A stretch of 64,000 bases of DNA from DATEPR01 sp036491115 (GCA_036491115.1 DASXCQ010000045.1:1-64000); one strand, 5' to 3'; shown: positions 32,952 through 42,359, counted from the stretch's first letter. Program-made: numbers and translations. The notes: a model not told the origin generated them from the sequence alone.

Positions 32952-33605
32952 TCAGGGCCAGAGGAGGGTGTGGGTCCAGGCGTCGCCGGTTCGGGTGTAG
33001 CGCACCCGGACGTGGTGGCGGTTGGCGTCGCCCTGGAAGAACTGGACCTCGGTGGGGGCCAGCACGTAACGGGTCCAGTCCTTGGCCACCAGCGCGGGGT
33101 CGCGCTTCAGCTCCGCCTCGGCCGCCGCGAGTGCCGCGGTCAGGTCAGCGGCGTCGCGCAGCGGTTCGCTCTGGCGACCGACCAACGCCTCGGCCCGGCC
33201 GCCGGCGGCCCGCGCCAGGTAGTCGGCGGCACTGTCCTCGACACTCGCCGGGCGGACCTCACCGCGCACCCTGATCTGCCGAGCCTGGCCAGGCCAGTAC
33301 CAGGTCAGCGCGGCAAAGGGACTCGCGGCCAGTTGCACGCCCTTGGGGCTGTTGGCGCTGCTGGCGAACCACCAGCCCTCGGTGGTGACGTCCTTCAGGA
33401 TGAGCACCCGCGCGTCCGGGTGACCGTCAGCATCCACTGTGGACAAGACAGTGGAGTGGGGTTCCGGGACGCCCGCGGCGACGGCCTCGGTCAGCCAGGT
33501 GGCGAACAGCCCGGTGGGCTCGGCGGGCACCCACGACACGTCGAACGTGGGCAGGTCCCCGCCGAACACCAGGATCGACCGCAGGCGGTCGCTGAACTCG
33601 CTCAC
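32952..33605 (-). CDS. Pyridoxamine 5'-phosphate oxidase family protein (PdxH-like)
   Basis: A 217-residue flavin-binding split-barrel protein similar in length and layout to PdxH. The N-terminal half has PHSTVLSTVDADGHPDARVLILKDVTTEGWWFASSANSPKG, an FMN site, and ALTWYWPGQARQIRVRGEV. The C-terminal EVQFFQGDANRHHVRVRYTR..WTHTLLWP corresponds to the PNPOx C-terminal dimerisation part, with RHHVRVRY where PdxH has the R..R.Y....W pattern. It could be a genuine pyridoxine oxidase or a related FMN protein. It starts at GTG immediately after the L,D-transpeptidase stop (no gap), so the two are cotranscribed. Confidence 0.85.
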   Translation of the reverse strand: MSEFSDRLRSILVFGGDLPTFDVSWVPAEPTGLFATWLTEAVAAGVPEPHSTVLSTVDADGHPDARVLILKDVTTEGWWFASSANSPKGVQLAASPFAALTWYWPGQARQIRVRGEVRPASVEDSAADYLARAAGGRAEALVGRQSEPLRDAADLTAALAAAEAELKRDPALVAKDWTRYVLAPTEVQFFQGDANRHHVRVRYTRTGDAWTHTLLWP

Positions 33606-34850
33606 TCAGGCGTTGCCCGCTTCCCAGGTGGACCAGGAGACACCCCAGTCGCCGTACATGTCCCAGACCGGCATCTTCGGGCCGCCCGAGTTGGCCACCT
33701 CGACGACGTCGCCGATGCCCAGGTGGTTGAAGAACCACTCGGCGTTGGCCTGGCTGAGATTGATGCAGCCGTGCGACACGTTGGTCGAGCCCTGCGAGCC
33801 GACCGTGGCCGGGTTCTCGTGCACGAACTCGCCGCTGTTGGAGATGCGCTCGGCCCAGTACTCGGTCTCGTTGTAGGCCCTCGGGTCCGGCGGGCACACG
33901 CCGTAGGTGCAGGAGTTCATCTGCACCTTCTGGTTGCGCGAGGAGATGACGTGCACGCCGACCTTGGTCGGGGTCGACTGCTTGCCCATGCTGATCGGCA
34001 TCGTCTTGACCAGGTGGCCGTTGTCGTAGATGTTCATCTTCTCGGTCTTGCCGTCGGCCTTCGCGATCCAGGCGTCGTGCACGTGGAAGGTGACCTGGCG
34101 GTCCTCTGCGCCGAAGACGCCGTCGCCGAAGTCCAGCCCGTAGACCTTCGCGGTCACGTTGATGGTGGTCCCGGCCTGCCAGTAGTCCTGGGCCCGGTAG
34201 TCGACCTGGCGGTCGGAGATCCAGTACCAGGCGCCCGGCTGGGACGGGCTGGTCTGCACCGTCAGCGCGGCCTGCACGGCCTTCTTGTCGGCCACCGGCT
34301 GGTCGAACTGGAACACCACGGGCTGGCCGACACCGATGCTGGTCACCGAGGCGGGCGCCGGGATCATGTTCGGGTAGGCGACCTTGGCCGGGTCGAGCGT
34401 GCTGACCGTGCTCTGCCGGGTGACGGACCTGCCGTCGCTGTTCGCGCCGACCGCGTTCACCGAGTACGTCGAGCCGTAGCCGAGGTCCTCGTTCGACGTC
34501 CACGTCGTCTTGTCGGCGGAGAACGCGCCGGTGACGTGGGTGCCCTTGACCGTGTTGACGACCGTGACGCTGGACAGCGTCCCGTTGCTGGCCTTCACCA
34601 CGATCGGGGTGGTCGGGTTGATGTCCTTGCCCGCGTTCGGCGTGACGCTGACCGAGGCGAGGGCCGCCTGGCTGGGCGTCGCGGAACGCGTCTGACTCGC
34701 GTCCTGCTGTCCCAGCGCGTCGTTCGTGGTGGTCCCGCTCGGGCTCGGACCGGACGAGCACGCGGCCAGGACAACCGCGGCCGCTGCCAGTCCGATCACG
34801 CTGATCGCCGTCCGACGGTGTCGCCGGCCCATTCCGTTGCCGTCCTGCAT
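33606..34850 (-). CDS. L,D-transpeptidase lipoprotein (YkuD)
   Basis: A 414-residue cell-envelope enzyme that makes 3-3 crosslinks in peptidoglycan. The signal peptide ends in the lipobox VVLAAC, so Cys is lipidated. Two Ig-like domains follow (about 60-260; the motifs NGTLSSVTVVNTVKGTHVTG and PVVFQFDQPVADKKAVQAAL), then the YkuD catalytic domain (about 265-400) with HENPATVGSQGSTNVSHGCINLS carrying the active-site Cys and His. The architecture matches mycobacterial LdtMt2. GAGGGG precedes the ATG. It is divergent from tmsA and followed without gap by the PNPOx-like gene. Such enzymes can confer beta-lactam resistance; here that is family knowledge. Confidence 0.95.
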   Translation of the reverse strand: MQDGNGMGRRHRRTAISVIGLAAAAVVLAACSSGPSPSGTTTNDALGQQDASQTRSATPSQAALASVSVTPNAGKDINPTTPIVVKASNGTLSSVTVVNTVKGTHVTGAFSADKTTWTSNEDLGYGSTYSVNAVGANSDGRSVTRQSTVSTLDPAKVAYPNMIPAPASVTSIGVGQPVVFQFDQPVADKKAVQAALTVQTSPSQPGAWYWISDRQVDYRAQDYWQAGTTINVTAKVYGLDFGDGVFGAEDRQVTFHVHDAWIAKADGKTEKMNIYDNGHLVKTMPISMGKQSTPTKVGVHVISSRNQKVQMNSCTYGVCPPDPRAYNETEYWAERISNSGEFVHENPATVGSQGSTNVSHGCINLSQANAEWFFNHLGIGDVVEVANSGGPKMPVWDMYGDWGVSWSTWEAGNA

Positions 34851-35050
34851 CTGCCCCTCTTACCGTGTGTGCCTAGTCCCCATACGTTAAGACGCCCGAG
34901 CGTCGGGAACGTTGTCCTCGCGACTCCAGATCACACATACCGAGACGAGTCTTCAGGCGCCGTGAGACGGACACCGAGATACTGAGATCACACCACCGTC
35001 GGATGCTCGTGCCGTGACCAGAACGGCACCGGGCAATAGCATCGGTGGTC

Positions 35051-36433
35051 ATGGGTGCCTACCTCGACGGAGCAGACCTGGACAGCCATCGCGCTGCCGT
35101 CGCGACGCTCCGCGGAGCTTACTCCGCGTTGCCAGAGGGTTCCCCGGTGAGGCTGGCCAAACCCACCTCGAACCTCTTTCGTTTTCGGGAGCCAGCCTCG
35201 GTGCCCGGACTGGACGTGAGCCGGTTCCGGTCGGTGCTGGCCGTCGACCCGGACGAGCAGGTCGCGGAGGTGGGCGGCATGACCACCTACGAGGACCTGG
35301 TCGACGCCACCTTGCCGCACGGGCTGATGCCGTTGGTCGTTCCCCAGCTCAAGACCATCACGCTGGGTGGCGCCGTGGCCGGCCTGGGCATCGAGTCGAC
35401 CTCCTTCCGCAACGGCTTGCCGCACGAGTCGGTGCTGGCGGCCGAGGTGCTCACCGGCGACGGCAGAGTGGTGGTGGCCAGGCCGGACAACGAGCACGCC
35501 GACCTGTTCCGGACCTTCCCCAACTCGTACGGCACCCTCGGTTACTCGCTGCGACTGCGGATCGAGCTGGAGCGGGTCCGGCCCTACGTGCGGTTGCGGC
35601 ACGTCCCGTTCCGGACGGCCGCCGAGTGCGCGATCGCCATGGCGGAGATCTGCGAATCTCACTCGTTCGGGGGACAGGTGGTCCACTTCGTGGACGGCAC
35701 TGTCTTCCAGGCGGACCGCCACTACCTGACCCTGGGTACGTTCGTCGACGACGCTCCGTACGCGAGCGACTACACGGGGCAGCAGATCTTCTACCGTTCG
35801 GTCGGCGACCGGGCCGAGGACTTTCTCACCGTCCGTGACTATCTCTGGCGCTGGGACACCGACTGGTTCTGGTGCTCGCGGGTGTTCGGCGTGCAGAACC
35901 CGGCGATCCGGCGGTTCTGGCCGCGTCGCTACCTCCGGTCGGACGTGTACCGCAGGATGGTCGCCTTCGACCGCAGGCACCGCCTGTCCGACAAGGTGTA
36001 CGCCGCGCGTGGCCGGCCCGCCCACGAGGCGGTGATCCAGGACGTGGAGATCCCGGTCGGCAGGCTGGCGGAGTTCCTCGACTTCTTCCACCGCGAGATC
36101 GGGATCAAGCCGGTCTGGCTGTGCCCGATCAGGTTGCGATCGGACAACGGTTGGCCGCTGTACCCGCTGTCGCCCGGCGAGCTCTACGTGAACGTAGGGT
36201 TCTGGGCGACGGTGCCGCTGCGACCCGGCGACCCGGACGGCACCCACAACCGGCTGATCGAGGACAAGGTGGCCGAACTGGACGGCCACAAGTCGCTGTA
36301 CTCGACGTCGTTCTACTCGCCCGAGACGTTCTGGGAGCACTACAACGGTGACGCGTACCAGAAGATGAAGCGGGAATACGACCCGAACGACCGGCTTCCC
36401 GACCTTTACGACAAGTGCGTCGGAAATCGTTGA
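35051..36433 (+). CDS. tmsA: FAD-dependent oxidoreductase, 10-methylene fatty acid reductase
   Basis: A 460-residue FAD-binding oxidase/reductase of the vanillyl-alcohol-oxidase fold (DHCR24-like). KPTSNLFRFR, the FAD pocket MTTYEDLVDATLPHGLMPLVVPQLKTITLGGAVAGLGIESTSFRNG and SYGTLGYSLRLRIELE are present. The C-terminus ends REYDPNDRLPDLYDKCVG, typical of TmsA. The next gene encodes a cyclopropane-type fatty acid methyltransferase, so by analogy with tmsA/tmsB in other actinobacteria it reduces the 10-methylene intermediate to a 10-methyl branched fatty acid. The start is the ATG at 35051. It lies divergently from the L,D-transpeptidase gene. Confidence 0.88.
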   Translation: MGAYLDGADLDSHRAAVATLRGAYSALPEGSPVRLAKPTSNLFRFREPASVPGLDVSRFRSVLAVDPDEQVAEVGGMTTYEDLVDATLPHGLMPLVVPQLKTITLGGAVAGLGIESTSFRNGLPHESVLAAEVLTGDGRVVVARPDNEHADLFRTFPNSYGTLGYSLRLRIELERVRPYVRLRHVPFRTAAECAIAMAEICESHSFGGQVVHFVDGTVFQADRHYLTLGTFVDDAPYASDYTGQQIFYRSVGDRAEDFLTVRDYLWRWDTDWFWCSRVFGVQNPAIRRFWPRRYLRSDVYRRMVAFDRRHRLSDKVYAARGRPAHEAVIQDVEIPVGRLAEFLDFFHREIGIKPVWLCPIRLRSDNGWPLYPLSPGELYVNVGFWATVPLRPGDPDGTHNRLIEDKVAELDGHKSLYSTSFYSPETFWEHYNGDAYQKMKREYDPNDRLPDLYDKCVGNR

Positions 36434-36468
36434 CCGCAGGTTCAGGGGTGTCTGGAAGGAGCCGCACC

Positions 36469-37743
36469 ATGGGGTTGGCCGATGTCGTCACCAGGCTCGT
36501 GGGTCCCGACGTGCCGATCGAGTGCACCGCCTACGACGGAAGCCGATCCGGTGCGTCCGGCGCGCCCGTCCGGCTGATCGTCCGTTCGCCGCTCGCGCTG
36601 TCCCATCTGGCCTCCGCACCCGGCGAGCTCGGCCTGGCCAGGGCATACGTGTCCGGTGCCCTGGACGTGGACGGCGACGTCTACACCGCGCTGGCCAGCC
36701 TGCCCGAGCTGACCCTGGCCGCGATCCCGGCCGACGTCCGCTCGCAGCTGGCGCTGCGGCTGATCGCGGCCCGGCTGTGGTGGCCGGTGCGCCCGCCGGA
36801 GCAGGAGCGGCGCAGCCGGGCGGGCCTGTCCCGGCTCGGCGCGTTCGGCAGGCGGCACTCCAAGTCGCGGGACAGCAAGGTCATCTCGCACCACTACGAC
36901 GTGTCCAACACCTTCTACGAGTGGGTGCTGGGTCCGTCCATGGCGTACACCTGCGCGTGCTACCCGACCGAGGACGCCACGCTGGAACAGGCCCAGGAGC
37001 ACAAGTTCGACCTGGTGGCCAGGAAACTGGCGCTGCGGCCGGGGATGCGGCTGCTGGACGTCGGCTGCGGCTGGGGTGGCATGGTGATGCACGCTGCCAA
37101 GCACTACGGCGTCAAGGCGCTGGGCGTGACCCTGTCGCAGCGGCAGGCAGAGTGGGCTCAGCGGGCCATTGTGGACCGTGGCCTGTCCGACCTCGCCGAG
37201 GTGCGGCACGGCGACTACCGGGACGTCGCCGAGTCGGAGTTCGACGCGGTCAGCTCCATCGGCCTCACCGAACACATCGGCCAGGCCAACCTGCCCGACT
37301 ACTTCGCCTTCCTGTACGGGAAGCTGCGGCCGGGCGCCCGGCTGCTCAACCACTGCATCACCCGGCCCAACAGCGAGCACGGCGCCCGGACCGGGGCTTT
37401 CATCGACCGGTACGTGTTCCCGGACGGCGAGCTGGAGACGTCCGGCGAGCTGGTCAGCCGCATGCAGGAGACCGGCTTCGAGGTGCGGCACCAGGAGAAC
37501 CTGCGGGAGCACTACGCCATGACGCTGGCCGCGTGGTGCGCGAACCTGGAGGACCACTGGACCGAGGCGGTGCGCGAGGTGGGCATCGGCACGGCCAGGG
37601 TGTGGCGCCTCTACATGGCGGCGTCCCGGCTGGCCTTCGACCGCAACGAGATCCAGTTGCACCAGATCCTGGGCGTCCGGTTGGACGGCAGCCGTTCCGG
37701 CATGCCGCTGCGGCCGGACTGGGAACCGCCCGCGACCTTCTGA
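36469..37743 (+). CDS. tmsB: Fatty acid 10-methyltransferase (cyclopropane synthase family)
   Basis: A 424-residue SAM-dependent enzyme that adds a methylene from SAM to unsaturated fatty acyl chains on phospholipids. After a 120-residue N-terminal domain, the SAM-binding core has ISHHYDVSNTFYEWVLGPSMAYTCACY, the glycine motif LLDVGCGWGGMVMHAAKHYG (near residues 190-209) and SIGLTEHIGQANLPDYF, all cyclopropane-synthase family features. The TEHIG motif corresponds to the family's (V/T)EH.G bicarbonate-site Glu. GGAAGGAG precedes the ATG. With the reductase upstream by 35 bases it forms a two-gene unit for 10-methyl-branched lipid synthesis. Confidence 0.9.
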   Translation: MGLADVVTRLVGPDVPIECTAYDGSRSGASGAPVRLIVRSPLALSHLASAPGELGLARAYVSGALDVDGDVYTALASLPELTLAAIPADVRSQLALRLIAARLWWPVRPPEQERRSRAGLSRLGAFGRRHSKSRDSKVISHHYDVSNTFYEWVLGPSMAYTCACYPTEDATLEQAQEHKFDLVARKLALRPGMRLLDVGCGWGGMVMHAAKHYGVKALGVTLSQRQAEWAQRAIVDRGLSDLAEVRHGDYRDVAESEFDAVSSIGLTEHIGQANLPDYFAFLYGKLRPGARLLNHCITRPNSEHGARTGAFIDRYVFPDGELETSGELVSRMQETGFEVRHQENLREHYAMTLAAWCANLEDHWTEAVREVGIGTARVWRLYMAASRLAFDRNEIQLHQILGVRLDGSRSGMPLRPDWEPPATF

Positions 37744-37852
37744 ACTTAGCCTTTTCCCAGGTTGGGAGTGCTGCGCCTCAGTCGCTTCACAGGGTCGCGG
37801 GCTACCTTGCCGACATGCCCCTGCGAAGGTCGGTCGTGCGCGGGTTGGCAGA

Positions 37853-39397
37853 ATGATCGGCGACATGCGGCCAGCACAGGTGAGTACGGAAACGGTGATG
37901 GTCCCGTCCGACACGGACGGGACCCCGGACGAGTCCACTCCGACCCGGTCCGGCTGGCGGGGACTGGCGCGGGTGCACTGGTTGTTCGGTGTGTTCCTGC
38001 TGGTGGGTGTCGGCCTGCGGGTGGTGACGTGGCTGGCGTACCAGCCGGCGATCTTCTACACCGACGCCTACCGGTACCTGGACAACATCGGCCCGGAGAA
38101 CCCGCAGTACCTGGACCCGATCGGCTACTCGCTGTACATCCTGAAGCCGCTGGTGCCGATCGGCGGTGTCGGCCTGGTGGTGGCGGTCCAGCACCTGGCC
38201 GGTATCGGCATGGCGCTGGTGGTGTACCACCTGGCCGTCAAGCTGGGTGCCCGACGCTGGCTGGCCGCGCTGGCCACGGCGCCGGTGCTGCTGGACGCCT
38301 ACCAGTTGCAGATCGAGCAGCAGGTGCTGTCCGACGTCTGGCTGGAAGTCATGCTGGTCGTGCTGCTCTGGCTGTTGATCGGCAGGAAGGTGCCGGCCGC
38401 GGGCTGGTTCGCCGTGGCGGGGTTGGTCGTCGGGCTGGCCATGACCATCCGGTTCGTGGCGATCAGCGTGATCATCCCGGTGGCGATCTACGCGGTACTG
38501 GCCGGCCGGCAGTGGCGGGTGCCGGGCGGCTGGCGGCGGATCGCGGCCCGGGTCGGTGCGCTGGGCGGCTGCTTCCTCGTGGTGGTGGCCGCGTACGCCA
38601 CCTACTTCCACTCCAAGGCCGGCTACTGGGGCCTGAACACCGCGTCCGGCAACACCATCTACGGTCGCACCGCCGAGGTCGCGGACTGCTCGAAGCTCGA
38701 TCTGGACGAGGTGCTCCAGCAGTTGTGCCCGAAGGAGCCGCTGGGCCATCGGCTGGGCACCAACGTCTACTCCCACCTGGACGGCTTCCAGCCCGGCTGG
38801 CCCGGCTACGTCCCGCCCGGCGAAACGGTCTACGACCTGGACAAGAAGTTCGCCAAGCAGGTGATCCTGCACCAGCCGGTGACGGTGGCGCTGGCCGTGC
38901 TGGAGGACTTCGGCAAGGGCTTCCTGCCCTACCACTTCAGCCTGCCCGGCGACCCGCCCACGTGGCTGTGGCAGTTCTCCAGGACGACGCCACTGTTCAC
39001 CGTGGACCCGACGTCGAACCCGGCCGGCGCGTTCGACCAGACCAACGCCTACGCCATCAAGTACGGCCACCGGCCGCTGCACACCATTGCCCCGCTGGCC
39101 GCGTTCCTGCACTACTACCAGTACGGCGGTTACACGCCGGGCCCACTGCTGTTCGGCATGCTGGTGCTGGGGCTGATCGGCGGGCTCGGTAGGCGCGGGC
39201 GGCGGTCCGGACTGGCCGGCGTGACCATGCTCACCACCGGGGTCGCGTTCACCGTGCTGTTCACGGCGGCGCTGTTCGAGTTCTCCTGGCGCTACCAGTT
39301 GCCCGGCCTGGTGCTGCTGCCACTGGCCGGCGCCCTCGGCATCACCGCGCTGATCAAGGGCCGGGCGGCGGTCAGCGCCCCTCCGCCCGCTGATTGA
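37853..39397 (+). CDS. Polytopic membrane glycosyltransferase (GT-C-like)
   Basis: A 514-residue membrane protein with about 10-12 spans. After the first span it has the acidic loop FYTDAYRYL (near residue 70), in the position of the catalytic Asp of GT-C glycosyltransferases, and LQIEQQVLSDVWLEVML. A large extracytoplasmic loop (about 255-420) includes DCSKLDLDEVLQQLCP, two cysteines probably in a disulfide. Such enzymes use polyprenyl-phosphate sugar donors to modify proteins or envelope glycans outside the membrane. The precise donor and acceptor are not evident. The final 26 bases overlap the convergent ctaG-like gene. Confidence 0.75.
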   Translation: MIGDMRPAQVSTETVMVPSDTDGTPDESTPTRSGWRGLARVHWLFGVFLLVGVGLRVVTWLAYQPAIFYTDAYRYLDNIGPENPQYLDPIGYSLYILKPLVPIGGVGLVVAVQHLAGIGMALVVYHLAVKLGARRWLAALATAPVLLDAYQLQIEQQVLSDVWLEVMLVVLLWLLIGRKVPAAGWFAVAGLVVGLAMTIRFVAISVIIPVAIYAVLAGRQWRVPGGWRRIAARVGALGGCFLVVVAAYATYFHSKAGYWGLNTASGNTIYGRTAEVADCSKLDLDEVLQQLCPKEPLGHRLGTNVYSHLDGFQPGWPGYVPPGETVYDLDKKFAKQVILHQPVTVALAVLEDFGKGFLPYHFSLPGDPPTWLWQFSRTTPLFTVDPTSNPAGAFDQTNAYAIKYGHRPLHTIAPLAAFLHYYQYGGYTPGPLLFGMLVLGLIGGLGRRGRRSGLAGVTMLTTGVAFTVLFTAALFEFSWRYQLPGLVLLPLAGALGITALIKGRAAVSAPPPAD

Positions 39398-40352
39398 GCT
39401 TGGCCAGCATCCGGTTGTAGGCGGCCAGAGCGGCATCGTCGTCGTCGATCCTGGCGTTGTCGTCGTCCGCGTCGACCGCGTCCACCCCGAGGTTCGCCAG
39501 CGTCGAGCGGCGGGCCGCCTCCAGCCACTTGCCGGTGTCGTTCTGCCGTTCCGTGTCCCGCATCCAGGCGCCGACCACGAGCACGGTCACACCGAACATC
39601 AGGCCGTCGCCGACCACCCACATGATGCCGCCGCCGGTGTGCAGATCGGACAGCGGCGACGGGCCCCACGAGCGGTGGGCGAAGTCGATCGCGTGCGCCT
39701 GGATCATCAGCAGCACGCCCACCACGGTGTCCGCCGTCATGCCCATCAGCAGCAGGAACACCCGCAGCGGGTAGGACAGCTCCCGCTTGATCGGCTCGTG
39801 CGCCAGCAGTGGCACGAAGAACAGGTAGCCGCTGACCAGGTAGAGGACGATCTCCACGTAGTGCAGCCACGGGTGCGCCACCATCGCCGGCAGGAAGCCG
39901 AACAGATGGGTGCCGACCAGCACCGCCGCGTACAGCACCAGGCCCACCAGCGGGAACGTCAGGAACGACGCCACCCGGCCGCGCAGCACGGCGGCGGTGC
40001 GCCGGGCGACCGCGTCGTCACCGGTGTAGGCCAACCGGACCGGCTGGCCCAGGATCACCAGCACCGGCACCACCATGATCAGCAGCAGGTGCTCGATCAT
40101 GTGCAGCCAGAACAGCTCGTGCCCGTACACGTCGACAGCGCTCTGCAGGGTGATCGCGAGGACCGCCAGTGCGCCGAGGAACGACGCCGTCCGGCCGACC
40201 GGCCACGCCTGCTCCTGCCGGGGCAGGGTGCGGTAGGCGCGGTGCAGGTACAGCACTGCCGCCACGACGACGATGACGTCCGTCACCGGGCCGAACCGCC
40301 AGGTGCCCAGGCCCTTCGCCCAGGTCAGCGGGGCCAGCGCGGTCATGTTCAT
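39372..40352 (-). CDS. Cytochrome c oxidase assembly protein (caa3_CtaG family)
   Basis: A 326-residue protein with seven predicted spans, starting MNMTALAPLTWAKGLG after GGAGG at 6 bases spacing. Characteristic blocks are FWLHMIEHLLLIMVVPVLVILGQP (near residue 87), AHPWLHYVEIVLYLVSGYLFFVPLLAHEP, MTADTVVGVLL and DLHTGGGIMWVVGDGLMF, with the conserved His residues of the family. The last 40 residues are a hydrophilic tail rich in Asp (DDDNARIDDDDAA). Members help metal loading of caa3-type oxidases, or related copper use. Confidence 0.9.
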   Translation of the reverse strand: MNMTALAPLTWAKGLGTWRFGPVTDVIVVVAAVLYLHRAYRTLPRQEQAWPVGRTASFLGALAVLAITLQSAVDVYGHELFWLHMIEHLLLIMVVPVLVILGQPVRLAYTGDDAVARRTAAVLRGRVASFLTFPLVGLVLYAAVLVGTHLFGFLPAMVAHPWLHYVEIVLYLVSGYLFFVPLLAHEPIKRELSYPLRVFLLLMGMTADTVVGVLLMIQAHAIDFAHRSWGPSPLSDLHTGGGIMWVVGDGLMFGVTVLVVGAWMRDTERQNDTGKWLEAARRSTLANLGVDAVDADDDNARIDDDDAALAAYNRMLAKLNQRAEGR

Positions 40353-40449
40353 GTGTCGCCTCCGGTGTCGCCCGCCAACCGTAACTCCCGCCGGGCAGGC
40401 CGACCTTGCCGGCCATCGTGCGCTGTGGTTGTGTTGGCTGATCAGTTGT

Positions 40450-40464
40450 CCGAACGGTGTTCGG
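40450..40464. promoter_or_regulatory. Palindrome upstream of alcohol dehydrogenase gene
   Basis: CCGAAC-GGT-GTTCGG is a perfect inverted repeat with 6-base arms, ending 14 bases before the GTG start of the alcohol dehydrogenase gene. It lies in the divergent region with the ctaG-like gene and is a candidate operator. No regulator gene is adjacent. Confidence 0.5.
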
Positions 40465-40478
40465 TTCTGGGAGGTGTG

Positions 40479-41573
40479 GTGGCGGAGCGACGTGCGACGA
40501 CGGCGGCCGTGATCCGCGAGGCCGGTGGTCCGGTGTCGGTGGAACAGGTGGAACTGCGGGCTCCCGGCCCCGGTGAGGTGCTGGTTCGGGTGGCGGCTGC
40601 CAGCCTGTGCCACTCCGACCTGTCACTGGCGACCGGGGTGCTGGCGCAGCGGATGCCGGTGGTGCTGGGCCACGAGGTGGCCGGCACGGTGGCGGAGGTG
40701 GGCCCGGACGTGACCGGTCTCACCGAGGGCGACCCGGTGCTGCTGCTGTGGAATCCGGCGTGCCACGACTGCTGGTACTGCGACCACGGCGAGCCGTACC
40801 TGTGCGAGCACGCCAGCGACCGGATGGCGAACCCGTACGGCTGGGACGCCGAGGGCAACGCCATCTACCCGGGCCTGTCCACGGCCGGGTTCGCCCAGCA
40901 CACCGTGGTCGGCGCCCACCAGTGCTACCCGCTGCCCGAGGACATCCCGCTGGAACTGGCCGCCCTGCTCGGCTGCGCCATCACCACCGGTGTCGGCGCG
41001 GTGCTGCGCACGGCGGGCGTCCGGGCGGGCGAGTCGGTCGTGGTGGTCGGTCTGGGCGGTGTCGGGCTCTCCGCCGTCGCCGGTGCGAAACTGGCCGGTG
41101 CCGACCCGATCATCGCCGTGGACCGGGTACCGGAGAAGCTGACCCTGGCCACCACGTTCGGCGCGACCCACCCGCTGGCCGCCGGACCGGAGGTCGGGGC
41201 GGCGGTCCGCGACCTGACCGGCGGCCGGGGCGCCGACCACGTCTTCGAGTGCGTCGGACTGGCATCGACGGTCAAGGAGAGCTGGGGGCTGGCCAGGCGC
41301 GGCGGTGCGCTGACCATCGTCGGCATCGGCCGCCGGGACGACATGATGCAGTTCTCGCCGCTGGAGCTGTTCGCGTTCGCGCGCCGCATCCTGCCGTGTA
41401 TGAACGGATCGCTGGATGCGCAGCGGGACCTGCCGGGTTACCTGGAGCACGTCCGCTCCGGGCGGTTGGATCTGCGTGCGATGGTGAGCAGAGAGGTCGG
41501 CCTGGACGGGATCGACGCGGGCTTCGCCGACCTGGCGGCCGGCACGGTGGCCAGGGTGCTCGTCCGGCCGTGA
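40479..41573 (+). CDS. Zinc-dependent alcohol dehydrogenase
   Basis: A 364-residue medium-chain dehydrogenase. The catalytic zinc ligands are in ASLCHSDLSL (Cys) and VVLGHEVAG (His-Glu). The structural zinc site is CHDCWYCDHGEPYLC with four cysteines. The coenzyme site is VVVVGLGGVGLSAVAGAKLAGA and ends in VDR, suggesting NAD. Length fits NAD-dependent class III-like and NDMA-type enzymes. It starts at GTG 40479 with GGGAGG nearby, though a start one codon earlier is possible. The FabG-like SDR follows after 31 bases, so they form an operon. The substrate may be an aldehyde or alcohol from the neighbouring pathway. Confidence 0.92.
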   Translation: MAERRATTAAVIREAGGPVSVEQVELRAPGPGEVLVRVAAASLCHSDLSLATGVLAQRMPVVLGHEVAGTVAEVGPDVTGLTEGDPVLLLWNPACHDCWYCDHGEPYLCEHASDRMANPYGWDAEGNAIYPGLSTAGFAQHTVVGAHQCYPLPEDIPLELAALLGCAITTGVGAVLRTAGVRAGESVVVVGLGGVGLSAVAGAKLAGADPIIAVDRVPEKLTLATTFGATHPLAAGPEVGAAVRDLTGGRGADHVFECVGLASTVKESWGLARRGGALTIVGIGRRDDMMQFSPLELFAFARRILPCMNGSLDAQRDLPGYLEHVRSGRLDLRAMVSREVGLDGIDAGFADLAAGTVARVLVRP

Positions 41574-41604
41574 CCCACATCAGCGACGATCAACAGGAGG
41601 ACAC

Positions 41605-42357
41605 GTGACCCAGCGGGTAGCGATCGTGACCGGAGCGGCACGCGGCATCGGCGCCGCGACGGCGAAGCGGCTGGCCAAGGACGGCTTCCACGTCGGCGTC
41701 CTGGACCTGGACGCGGCCACGTGCGCCCCCGTGGTGGACGCCATCACCGAAGCGGGCGGCAAGGCGATCGAGGTGGGTGCGGACGTCAGCGACGAGGCCC
41801 AGGTCGCGGCGGCGGTGGACGAGGTCACCGAGCGCCTCGGCGCCCCCACCGCCCTGGTGAACAACGCGGGCGTGCTGCGCGACAACCTGATCTTCAGGAT
41901 GACCGTCGACGACTGGAACACCGTGCTGGGCGTTCACCTGCGCGGCGCGTTCCTGATGACCAGGGCCGTGCAGTCGCACATGGTCGAGGCCAAGTGGGGC
42001 CGGATCGTGAACCTGTCGTCCACGTCGGCGCTGGGCAACCGGGGCCAGGTCAACTACTCGGCGGCCAAGGCCGGCATGCAGGGCTTCACCAAGACGCTGG
42101 CCATCGAGCTGGGCCGGTTCGGCGTCACCGCCAACGCGGTGGCCCCCGGGTTCATCGTCACCGAGATGACCAGGATCACCGCCGAGCGGGTCGGGGTGGC
42201 CTTCGAGGACATGCAGAAGGGCGCCGCGGCGCAGATCCCGGTGGGCCGGGTCGGCCAGCCCGAGGACATCGCCAACACCGTCTCGTTCCTGTGCGGCGAG
42301 GACTCGGGCTTCGTGTCCGGCCAGGTGATCTACGTGGCCGGCGGGCCCAAGGACTGA
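41605..42357 (+). CDS. Short-chain dehydrogenase/reductase (FabG-like)
   Basis: A 250-residue SDR with the cofactor motif VTGAARGIGAATAKRLA (9-25), NNAGV (near 86), the catalytic Ser in IVNLSSTSAL and YSAAKAG (Tyr-x3-Lys). C-terminal GRVGQPEDIANTVSFLCGEDSGFVSGQVIYVAGG is standard for 3-oxoacyl-ACP reductases. DLDAATCAP after strand 2 has Asp where NADPH-dependent FabG proteins have Arg, so NADH is more likely. AGGAGG sits 4 bases before the GTG start. It is downstream of the alcohol dehydrogenase and ends at a hairpin facing the convergent ThDP enzyme. Confidence 0.93.
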   Translation: MTQRVAIVTGAARGIGAATAKRLAKDGFHVGVLDLDAATCAPVVDAITEAGGKAIEVGADVSDEAQVAAAVDEVTERLGAPTALVNNAGVLRDNLIFRMTVDDWNTVLGVHLRGAFLMTRAVQSHMVEAKWGRIVNLSSTSALGNRGQVNYSAAKAGMQGFTKTLAIELGRFGVTANAVAPGFIVTEMTRITAERVGVAFEDMQKGAAAQIPVGRVGQPEDIANTVSFLCGEDSGFVSGQVIYVAGGPKD

Positions 42358-42359
42358 TG

